NCBI RefSeq assembly: GCF_004331485.1
Contig: NZ_SJKD01000005.1
Span: 558,001 to 622,000, forward strand
From: Kribbella capetownensis
GTDB lineage: Bacteria; Actinomycetota; Actinomycetes; Propionibacteriales; Kribbellaceae
DNA length: 64,000 nucleotides
Reading direction: 5' to 3'
Shown: positions 27,806 to 34,617 of the stretch, one piece after another
Layout: each line of letters opens with the position of its first letter
Position numbering within the stretch: the first letter of the stretch is position 1
The notes under the pieces: model-generated
Database searches by the model: none
What the model was told of the DNA's origin: nothing
What the model saw: the letters and a program-made list of their open reading frames with translations, nothing else
Position numbers and translations under genes: made by a program

Positions 27806-28108
27806 TCAGCCGATACCGTCGACCGCGGCGGACGCCTTCTTCAGCGTCGCGGCGGCGGTGGCGTCGTTCGCCGACATGGTGTCCTGCAGCGACTTGATGA
27901 TCGCCAGTGTCGACGCGGCCGCCTTGTCGAAGCGCGCCTCGACGCCGCGGTACTTCTCGGTCACGTCGGTGGCCGAGGCGTCCCCGAGCGCGGCGGCGAC
28001 GTTCTTCTTGTGCGCCGCGATCAGACCCTCGATCTGGCCGGAGAGGTTCTTGATGGTCGTCTGCACCTCGCCGGAGGCGGCAGTGTCGTAGCTGTTGCGG
28101 TTCGCCAT
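27806..28108 (-). CDS. ESAT-6/WXG100-like small secreted protein A
   Basis: A 100-residue all-helical protein (SGEVQTTIKNLSGQIEGLIA, then ARFDKAAASTLAIIKSLQDT) with WXG100 size and two-helix layout. The turn (ALGDASATDVTEKY) lacks the Trp-x-Gly motif. YRGVE at residues 53-57 is a possible YxxxE signal in an unusual mid-protein place. It lies 14 bases from the 112-residue gene, as expected for an EsxA/EsxB pair. It is probably exported as a heterodimer by EccC. Confidence 0.82.
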   Translation of the reverse strand: MANRNSYDTAASGEVQTTIKNLSGQIEGLIAAHKKNVAAALGDASATDVTEKYRGVEARFDKAAASTLAIIKSLQDTMSANDATAAATLKKASAAVDGIG

Positions 28109-28122
28109 CGTCAGTTCCTCTC

Positions 28123-28461
28123 TCAGCGCTTGCCGAACTTGGCGGCGTTGAAGTCCGCTCCGCCCTGGTTCTTCTTCGCGGTGTCGGCCATCTCCGTGTC
28201 ACCGCCGCGGAAGGCGGCGTCCATCCCGGACTGGCCCTGGTTGATCGCCGCGAGGCCGGCGTTCAGGTCGCCCGCAATGCTGTCGACGTTGGCCTTGAAG
28301 GCCATGAACGCCTGCTTGCCTGAGCCGTTCATCTTGCCTTCCAGCGGTTGCGCCGCGGCGACCAGTTGCTTCACCAAGCCGCCGAGGTCCTGCGTTCCGG
28401 TCGTGGTCTTCTTGGCCAGTTGGCCCAGGGTGTCCTGGCCCATGTCCCAGCGTCCGCTCAC
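28123..28461 (-). CDS. ESAT-6/WXG100-like small secreted protein B
   Basis: 112 residues, GTG start at 28459-28461. Helical, with LGGLVKQLVAAAQPLEGKMN, the turn NGSGKQAFMAFKANVD and helix DLNAGLAAINQGQSGMD. It belongs to the actinomycete ESAT-6-like set whose turn has GSG instead of WXG. The tail (QGGADFNAAKFGKR) may be disordered. It is the first gene of the minus-strand substrate-toxin operon; about 220 bases upstream are free for its promoter. Confidence 0.83.
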   Translation of the reverse strand: MSGRWDMGQDTLGQLAKKTTTGTQDLGGLVKQLVAAAQPLEGKMNGSGKQAFMAFKANVDSIAGDLNAGLAAINQGQSGMDAAFRGGDTEMADTAKKNQGGADFNAAKFGKR

Positions 28462-28680
28462 AGTCTCTCCTTCGCAGTGTCGTTGCGCCGCACCGTCAGG
28501 TTAGTGGTCGGACCGGGTCACCCGGCGAACCTCGTCGGCAGTCCGGTCACTTTCGGCTCAGCTCGAGCAGAGTCATCGCGCAGCGGCCCGAACTCGTTGC
28601 CTTATTCAACTTGGCGAGTCGACTGAACTCTTCTGAGCACCAGTTGGTACTGCAGCGGCCGCTGGGAGAGGGTGTGTGGC

Positions 28681-28848
28681 GTGCCAATCGCTGAGTTGGG
28701 CCGTGTGGTCGAGTTCGACTCCGGTCTGCGGTGGAGGGTGCTGTTCCCCGAGCTGGAGCATGCAGCGGCATCGGGCGATCCCCCATCTCCATCGGCGCCA
28801 GTTAGTGAAGCGCGTTCAGCTCGTCAAGGGCGCGATGGCCGCGCTTGA
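28681..28848 (+). CDS. Possible small gene, 55 residues
   Basis: GTG at 28681 with GGGAGAGG nine bases upstream. The product reads VPIAELGRVVEFDSGLRWRV and then a short Ser/Pro-rich tail. Third-position GC is only moderate and it runs into the convergent phosphotransferase gene by 47 bases. It may be a truncated N-terminus of a lost gene. No family is recognised. Confidence 0.3.
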   Translation: MPIAELGRVVEFDSGLRWRVLFPELEHAAASGDPPSPSAPVSEARSARQGRDGRA

Positions 28849-29716
28849 CCACCCCTGGAACGACCTCGTGGCGCCCGTGACGGATGGGGAACTCGAGCCT
28901 CACGAGGATCTGTGTCGCTACGAGCACCGCCGCCCCCTCCCAGCCGACCAGGTCGAGGATCCTCGTCGACAGCCGCCTTCGGACTCCGTCCAGCGGACCC
29001 TGGAAGGTGTGCCACTGGAGGGTGGTGAGATCAGTCGCCCGCGTGCCGCTACCTGCGTTCCCGATATCCACAACCGCCACCACCGCTCCGTCACGGACGA
29101 GGACATTGTCGGGCTTGAAATCGGCATGGACCATGTCAGGTGCCGCTCGTGGTGGTGAGACGTCGGCACACATGAGCCGCAGGCGCTCGACCAAGGCCGA
29201 CACCACGGAGGAGTACTCCGACAGCCCGGCGACAGCCCTCGACAAACTCGGAGCCAAGTCTTGACCGAATTCCTGACCGGTGGCGAGCCGCCAGGCGTAC
29301 GACCAATGGTCGTAGGGCTCGGAGGCTTGGCCGGCCTGGAGTTCGTTGATCTCCATCAGCTGCTCAACAAGGGACGGGGTCAGCTCTGGCGCTGGAGCCG
29401 CATCAACGAAGTCGATCAGGTGCCATACGTGAGTGGCTGTGGCCCCCACTCCGAGCCAGGCCGGGGTGGGATAGCCGCGCCTACGCATGCGCTCGACGAT
29501 TCTCTGGGTTCGCAACGACTCGTCCAGCTGGTTGGGGCGTGCCCGGGGCCATGCTTTGAGCACTGCATTTGCCCTTCCGGCCAACTGGACGCGCATGGCA
29601 CCCACATCGAAGCCTCCGGGTAGGCGACTGAGAAGAGTGACCTCTGCCCCGACGACGCTGGCCACGTCGGCCAGGACCTCGGTCGGCAGCTCTTCGGGAT
29701 CGGTGCCCTGGTTCAT
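28802..29716 (-). CDS. Aminoglycoside phosphotransferase (APH)-fold kinase
   Basis: 304 residues of the APH/choline-kinase fold. The catalytic loop is MVHADFKPDNVLV (His197, Asp199, Asn204). The metal-binding segment is VVDIGNAG with Asp217, where most relatives have D-W/F. The N-terminal glycine loop is RLPGGFDVGAMRV. The substrate is unknown; such genes phosphorylate antibiotics, sugars or other small alcohols, and nothing here shows resistance. The ATG overlaps by four bases the stop of the 61-residue gene in front. Confidence 0.85.
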   Translation of the reverse strand: MNQGTDPEELPTEVLADVASVVGAEVTLLSRLPGGFDVGAMRVQLAGRANAVLKAWPRARPNQLDESLRTQRIVERMRRRGYPTPAWLGVGATATHVWHLIDFVDAAPAPELTPSLVEQLMEINELQAGQASEPYDHWSYAWRLATGQEFGQDLAPSLSRAVAGLSEYSSVVSALVERLRLMCADVSPPRAAPDMVHADFKPDNVLVRDGAVVAVVDIGNAGSGTRATDLTTLQWHTFQGPLDGVRRRLSTRILDLVGWEGAAVLVATQILVRLEFPIRHGRHEVVPGVVKRGHRALDELNALH

Positions 29717-29898
29717 CGGCTCGAAGGGCCAATGAACCGCTTGGATGGCTCGTCCCGCCGAGCAGTGCGGAGCCAGGCCTCAACCTGAGTTCCACCGATA
29801 GCAGGCCGGAACCGTTCGTACGACTCCGGCACCACCCGATCCTCCAACGCGCGCGCAACCATGCCGGCATCCTGGCACCCTTCCACGCCCCACCGCAT
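29713..29898 (-). CDS. Small protein coupled to the phosphotransferase
   Basis: 61 residues ending FRPAIGGTQVEAWLRTARRD followed by a basic tail. The ATG at 29898 has GAGGA six bases upstream. An in-frame stop lies just before it, so it is not part of a longer gene here. The four-base ATGA overlap with the phosphotransferase argues for translation. No domain is recognised; it could also be a fragment. The 282 bases between this gene and the VOC gene show nothing else that I can support. Confidence 0.45.
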   Translation of the reverse strand: MRWGVEGCQDAGMVARALEDRVVPESYERFRPAIGGTQVEAWLRTARRDEPSKRFIGPSSR

Positions 29899-30180
29899 GC
29901 CATTTCCTCACCGAAGAGCGACCGCGACCGAGGGCCGGTGCCGTTGTCCAAACGCAGACCACGACACAACGCCATCATCAGTCCGGCGCGCCCTTCAGCC
30001 AAGGTGGTTGCCTGCAGCCCCGGTACCCGGCCCGCAACCCGAACCTCAACTCTGCTGCGCCGGCGGGCGTGGCGGTCTGGGAGTCATGTGTGGTCGCGAT
30101 GAGCGATCCCGTTCCGGACGGGGACGCCTATTCGCTCTCTGCGCAAACCATTCGCCGGGGCCACGAGCCCGTCCTAGGGT

Positions 30181-30891
30181 GTGGAAGTGGCTCTACGACT
30201 GGAAGCAGTGGTCTTCGACGTGGCCGACGCGACCGCGGTGGCGGCCTTCTGGGCCGGGCTGCTCGACCGAGAGGTCCTCACCGAGCCCGGCGGCGCGTTG
30301 GTACCAGGTGACAAGACGCAGGTCGGGCTCCGCTTCCTCACCTCCGACACCTTGCAGGTTGGCCCCCGACAGCTGCATCTGCACCTGACCAGCACCAGCC
30401 TTGAACACCAGCAGCGAACCGTCGAGACAGCGCTGCGCCTGGGCGGCCGCCACATCGACGTGGGCCAAGGACCCGACGACAAGTTCGTCGTACTGGCCGA
30501 CCCCGGCGGCAACGAGCTGTGTGTGATCGAGCCGGGCAACAACTACCTGGCCGGCACCGGCTACCTCGGCGAGGTCACCTGCGACGGAACACGAGACGTC
30601 GGCCTGTTCTGGCGCGACGCGCTGGGCTGGCCGCTGGTGTTGGACAACAACGAGCAGACCGCGGTCCAATCGCCGCTCGGCGGCACCAAGATCTCCTGGG
30701 ACTCATGGAGCGGATCGCCGATCCAACCCAAGAACGCAAGGAACCGGCAGCGCTTCGACCTGGTCACCGCGGACCCCACCAGCGAGACGGAACGACTGGT
30801 CTCACTCGGTGCGACCCGTCTTGCCGACCGGGCCGACCGCATCGAAATGGCCGACCCAAACAGCAACGAATTCGGCCTTCACACAGCCTGA
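30181..30891 (+). CDS. VOC family protein with two glyoxalase-like domains
   Basis: 236 residues as two tandem glyoxalase/bleomycin-resistance modules: LEAVVFDVADATAVAAFWAG to FVVLADPGGNELCVIEP, and TCDGTRDVGLFWRDALGWPL to MADPNSNEFGLHT. Each half keeps the closing D-P-x-x-N-E/F pattern with a metal-ligand-type glutamate. The start is GTG at 30181; an alternative GTG lies two codons later. The cytosolic function is unknown. No partner gene is adjacent. Confidence 0.85.
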   Translation: MEVALRLEAVVFDVADATAVAAFWAGLLDREVLTEPGGALVPGDKTQVGLRFLTSDTLQVGPRQLHLHLTSTSLEHQQRTVETALRLGGRHIDVGQGPDDKFVVLADPGGNELCVIEPGNNYLAGTGYLGEVTCDGTRDVGLFWRDALGWPLVLDNNEQTAVQSPLGGTKISWDSWSGSPIQPKNARNRQRFDLVTADPTSETERLVSLGATRLADRADRIEMADPNSNEFGLHTA

Positions 30892-31057
30892 GTCTCAAGT
30901 CACCGACTCCAGCACGCGCGCCGGTGTCCTGCCGACACCGATCAGCCACGTCGGCGCCCGGCCGAGTACCGCACTGCAATGACGGTGGCCTGAACCTGCG
31001 ACACCGCGGGCGGCCGACGCAGGGCGGTTGCTCATACGGTCAGGTCGGGAGTGGGCT

Positions 31058-31843
31058 CTACGAGGTAGCACCTGTGTAGCGCCGTATCCCTATCCGCCAC
31101 AGGAGCATGGTTCCGGCTGTGAACGCGGCCCCGAGGAGGATGGCTGCGATCAGATTGCTGGGGTCTGTACCTCGGGTGAGTGTTTTAGCTGGCCAGGTTG
31201 TGATTGCAGCTATGGGGAACGCGAAGGTAAGTAGTCGCTGAAGCCAGCGTCCGTAGATGTCGACTGGGTATCGACCGAGTTCCCAGGCGGTGCCGTGCAA
31301 CACCCCAAGGCTGAGCCGTGGGGCCCAGAACGCCAGGGATGCGAGTGCGACCGACGTCGCCCAGCCGATCAGCAGTCCGATCATCGTCAGCAAGATCCAG
31401 GCGCCAACAGCCGCAGGTGACGGGATGATGGCCAGCTCATGCAGGTCGAACATGATCACCCCGACCCCGAGGATGCTTTGCACAAGGGCGAGGGGCGCGT
31501 GCCTGCCACTGGTGGCGAGCACCACGGTGGTCGCCGGCTGGAGCAGGTAGGTGTCGAGTCGGCCGTCTCGGATCTGTTGGGCAAGGTCAGCGAGGCTTGG
31601 GTCGAGGAACGTTGCTCGGAGGCCGGTGATGAGCGCGTAGGTTCCGATCAATGTCATCATTTGTCCTGCGGTCCAGCCGGCCAGCAGGCCTGTCCGGGTG
31701 AAGACGATGCCGATCGTGGCGATCGATGCGGTCAACTCCACGACAGCCAGGAGCGCGTCGAAGAACAGGTTGATCCGGTGAGCCACGGCACGCCGCAGCG
31801 ACAACGAGAATGCCGTACCGAGCAGCCGAGCGATTCTCATCAT
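31058..31843 (-). CDS. ABC-2 family exporter permease (second subunit)
   Basis: 261 residues with about six membrane helices (LLAVVELTASIATIGIVF, MMTLIGTYALITGL, AAVGAWILLTMIGLLIGW, LIAAILLGAAFTAGTMLLW). It resembles the ABC-2-type permeases that pair with a similar protein and a YxlF-like ATPase. The motif DGRLDTYLLQP after the third helix is typical. The start is the first of two ATGs (31841-31843), overlapping the preceding permease by four bases. The substrate is unknown. Confidence 0.88.
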   Translation of the reverse strand: MMRIARLLGTAFSLSLRRAVAHRINLFFDALLAVVELTASIATIGIVFTRTGLLAGWTAGQMMTLIGTYALITGLRATFLDPSLADLAQQIRDGRLDTYLLQPATTVVLATSGRHAPLALVQSILGVGVIMFDLHELAIIPSPAAVGAWILLTMIGLLIGWATSVALASLAFWAPRLSLGVLHGTAWELGRYPVDIYGRWLQRLLTFAFPIAAITTWPAKTLTRGTDPSNLIAAILLGAAFTAGTMLLWRIGIRRYTGATS

Positions 31844-32610
31844 GCTCCCACGGTGGTGTAGCGCCGGATGCCGAGACGCCACGCGCCGACCGCGCAACAG
31901 CCCAGCGCCGCTGTCCACCCCACCGAGATCGCGTACCCCGCTGCTGTGCCGGCTGGTGTCACCGTGCCGGCCGCCAGCTCGGCGGGAAAGCCGAGCATCG
32001 ACCGGAACGGCAGGGCCTGGGCGATGGCCCGGAGAGGATCGGGGAGAAGCGCGTTCGGTGCTGCGGAACCACCAAGCAGGCCAATCAGTACGCCGCCGAA
32101 GGCGACCACGGCGTGGACTCGCTCGGTCCAGAAGGCGGCCATGGCCAGAGTCCATACGAACAAGAACCTCAAGGCCGCTGCGAGGGCGAGTGCCGGTAGT
32201 GCTGCCAGTACCGGGAGTGGTGAGAAGGTCGCATCGACTGACAGTCCGACCAGGGCGACCATCGGTATCCCGAGCAGGAACATCCAGAAACGAATCGCCA
32301 GGTTCTCCCCGAGTGGGCCGATGACGGGCGGCTGAGGGCGTAGAAGCGCGGCGGCGACGGTGCCGCTGTAGATCGACAGCGCGAACGTGTGGTTCTCGAA
32401 AGATGCCGTCATCGATGCCACACAGATCACCGCGAGGTAGTAGCTGCCTAGCCGGGCCTGGGCGCCCGGAACGTGCAGCCAGACAAACAGCCCGAGCAGC
32501 GGTGCCACTGCCTGTCCGATGATCAAGGTGATGAGGAACCACCAGGCACCTGACCAGCCGATGATTTGGCGCCAGATCTCGAGCCGTAAGAGTCGAAGTA
32601 TGCGGCGCAT
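31840..32610 (-). CDS. ABC-2 family exporter permease (first subunit)
   Basis: 256 residues, about six membrane helices (WWFLITLIIGQAVAPLLGLF, YYLAVICVASMTASF, VLAALPALALAAALRFLFVW, AVVAFGGVLIGLLGG). It overlaps the ATPase gene by one base at its start and the second permease by four at its end, so the three form one translation unit. The two permeases end alike (IGIRRYTGAT and LGIRRYTTVG), so they are paralogues. Confidence 0.88.
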   Translation of the reverse strand: MRRILRLLRLEIWRQIIGWSGAWWFLITLIIGQAVAPLLGLFVWLHVPGAQARLGSYYLAVICVASMTASFENHTFALSIYSGTVAAALLRPQPPVIGPLGENLAIRFWMFLLGIPMVALVGLSVDATFSPLPVLAALPALALAAALRFLFVWTLAMAAFWTERVHAVVAFGGVLIGLLGGSAAPNALLPDPLRAIAQALPFRSMLGFPAELAAGTVTPAGTAAGYAISVGWTAALGCCAVGAWRLGIRRYTTVGA

Positions 32611-33623
32611 CAGCCGGCGTCCTTCACCTGGCGTAGGCGGTGATAGGCCTGGTCGATCACGTCTTCCAGCGATGGTTCCTCGACGGACAGATCAGCGACT
32701 GCGAAGCGGGACAGAATGCGGGACGTAGCTTCTGGTACCGCATCTCGGTCCACGCGCAACAACCAGTGATTCTCGTCGCGCCGCAGGACGTCCCCGTACG
32801 GGGTGAGGTCTGGGTTGTCATCAGTCACGGAGACCCGGACCAGCTTGGTCGGGGCGAAGGCCGAGCTGAGTTCGTTGCGGCGTCCGTCGAAGGCGATTGC
32901 TCCGTCGTCGACCAGAATCAGCCGTGGACACAGCGATTCCACGTCGGTCATGGAATGGCTGGTGAGCAGCACGGTGGCTCCTGTTTGGGCGGCATACTCG
33001 CCGATGAACGTTCTGACTGTCTTCGCGGCGGAGACGTCCAGCCCGATGGTGGGTTCGTCGAGGAACAAGATCTTCGGGCGGTAGACCAGCGCAAGGGCCA
33101 GCCCGGCCCGCATCCGCTCACCGAGGCTCAGCGCGCGTACCTGTCGCTGGAGGACTCTGTCGAGGTCGAGCAGTGCGCTCAGCTCGGCCAGATTGCGCTT
33201 GAAGTGGGGTTCGGCGATGTCGTAGAGGACCTGCTGGTAGCGGAACGAGTCCAGCACGGTGAGTTCCGGCGCGTCCCCGATCGGCTGACTACCGCGGATG
33301 AGGGCGATCTCGCGGAGATACTGGTTCTGCCGTCGCCAGGGGATCTGTCCAAGGACGCGAACTCGACCACTGGTCGGGTGCAGGATGCCGGCCAGGATCT
33401 TCATCGTCGTCGTCTTTCCGGCCCCATTGCGGCCGAGGAACCCGACGACTTGACCGGGCGCGATCTGGAACGTGAGGTTTCGGACGGCGTGGACGTCGCG
33501 ATAACGCCGCTGCACCACCGCGCGGACCGCCGCAATCAGTCCGGCGTCGCGCACCGGAACGCGATATGTCATCGACAGACTCTCCACGGCAACAGCAGGT
33601 TCTGATCTGGGCGGAATTGTCAC
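32610..33623 (-). CDS. ABC exporter ATP-binding subunit
   Basis: 337 residues with an ABC domain: Walker A GRNGAGKTTT (residues 64-73), signature ALSLGERMRAG, Walker B KILFLDEPT, and the H-loop TSHSM. The C-terminal 90 residues form the extra domain seen in COG4586-type exporters (drug, daunorubicin-like or YxlF group). The GTG at 33623 has no ribosome site and lies inside the divergent operator; a leaderless message from TAGACT at 33630-33635 or a start at the ATG 33572 are both possible. Divergent from the MerR gene, which probably controls it. Confidence 0.92.
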   Translation of the reverse strand: MTIPPRSEPAVAVESLSMTYRVPVRDAGLIAAVRAVVQRRYRDVHAVRNLTFQIAPGQVVGFLGRNGAGKTTTMKILAGILHPTSGRVRVLGQIPWRRQNQYLREIALIRGSQPIGDAPELTVLDSFRYQQVLYDIAEPHFKRNLAELSALLDLDRVLQRQVRALSLGERMRAGLALALVYRPKILFLDEPTIGLDVSAAKTVRTFIGEYAAQTGATVLLTSHSMTDVESLCPRLILVDDGAIAFDGRRNELSSAFAPTKLVRVSVTDDNPDLTPYGDVLRRDENHWLLRVDRDAVPEATSRILSRFAVADLSVEEPSLEDVIDQAYHRLRQVKDAG

Positions 33624-33658
33624 ACTTAAAGTCTATCTTTGAAGTACGGTTTGAGTGT
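33622..33658. promoter_or_regulatory. Candidate MerR operator in the exporter/regulator spacer
   Basis: ACACTTAAA (33622-33630) and TTTGAGTGT (33650-33658) are inverted with one mismatch and a 19-base spacer, the spacing typical of MerR-controlled promoters. An inner quasi-palindrome, ACTTAAAG...CTTTGAAGT, lies within it. It sits between the two divergent starts. Inference from position and symmetry. Confidence 0.5.
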
Positions 33659-33684
33659 TTGCTGTGCGAACGAGAGGAATTCCG

Positions 33685-34512
33685 ATGCGCAGACCCTCAA
33701 CTGGCACCTCAAAGACGCTGCGAGGAATTGTGCTTGCCAGGGAAGCCGGGATCTCGGTCCAGCAGGTGCGCAACTACGAGCAGGCCGGACTGCTTCCCCC
33801 GGCTACCCGCTCTGCCGCGGGCTACCGGGAGTTCGATGAGTCACACCGCCGGGCCTTGGCGTCCGCGCGGTCGCTGGTAGGGGCGTACGGCTGGGACGAT
33901 GCCGTCACGATCATGGCGGCCGTTCACCGTGGCAACCGGGAGACAGCTGTTGCCTGCATCGATCGTGCTCACGCCCAACTCGACCGCGAGCGCGATCGTA
34001 TTGAGCAGGCTCTGCACGCATTCGAAGTCGTTGTGACTCACCCCCTCGACGCCGACCCGCGAATGGCAGCCGCACTCGACCAGATGAGGCGGCAGAGTAG
34101 GCCGTTGCGGATCGGACAACTGGCGGACCTCCTGGGTGTTCGCACGTCGACACTCCGCTTCTGGGACCGTGCCGGCCTGATCCGTCCCGCACGCGAACAA
34201 GTCACCGGCTACCGCGTGTTCGACGTCGACGCCGCCAGGGACGCACACCTCGTGCGTCTCCTGCGCGAAGGCAACTTCCCCACGACGATCATCCGCGCCG
34301 CACTGGACGAGATGCACTCCTCGCCGGACGGACGCCCCGAACGAGTCGGCGCCGAACTCCACCGTCGCAGGTCCCAGCTGCATCAAAGCAGTTGGGCCCG
34401 GCTGCGAGCCGACGCCGCCCTGATGACGTACCTGGACTGGCGCGACAACCCCGGGCTCGTCAGCGATCAGAGAGCGGGCGGCGGCAGCACCCGCATCCGA
34501 CCAAGACGCTGA
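33685..34512 (+). CDS. MerR family regulator with two tandem MerR domains
   Basis: 275 residues from the ATG at 33685 (GAGAGG about seven bases upstream); a reading to 33655 adds ten residues overlapping the operator. The first HTH is AREAGISVQQVRNYEQAGLL with PPATRSAAGYREF. The second is GQLADLLGVRTSTLRFWDRA with GLIRP and GYRVFD. Both keep the MerR wing. No cysteine cluster for metals is present, so a small organic ligand is more likely. It is divergent from the ABC-2 exporter genes and presumably senses a compound they export. Confidence 0.9.
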   Translation: MRRPSTGTSKTLRGIVLAREAGISVQQVRNYEQAGLLPPATRSAAGYREFDESHRRALASARSLVGAYGWDDAVTIMAAVHRGNRETAVACIDRAHAQLDRERDRIEQALHAFEVVVTHPLDADPRMAAALDQMRRQSRPLRIGQLADLLGVRTSTLRFWDRAGLIRPAREQVTGYRVFDVDAARDAHLVRLLREGNFPTTIIRAALDEMHSSPDGRPERVGAELHRRRSQLHQSSWARLRADAALMTYLDWRDNPGLVSDQRAGGGSTRIRPRR

Positions 34513-34563
34513 AATAGTGCCCGGCGAGTTGACACGTTCAGTGAAGTTTCCGGGTACGCCGAA

Positions 34564-34590
34564 GCCCCCAGCCCGGTGTGGGCTGAGGGC
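34564..34590. terminator. Hairpin between convergent MerR and uvrA genes
   Basis: GCCCCCAGCCC and GGGCTGAGGGC form a strong stem around GGTGT. It sits between the two convergent stops. No long T-run follows on either strand, as is usual at this GC content. Confidence 0.6.
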
Positions 34591-34617
34591 CAGCGGGGCC
34601 GAAGCCGGCCGCAGCGA

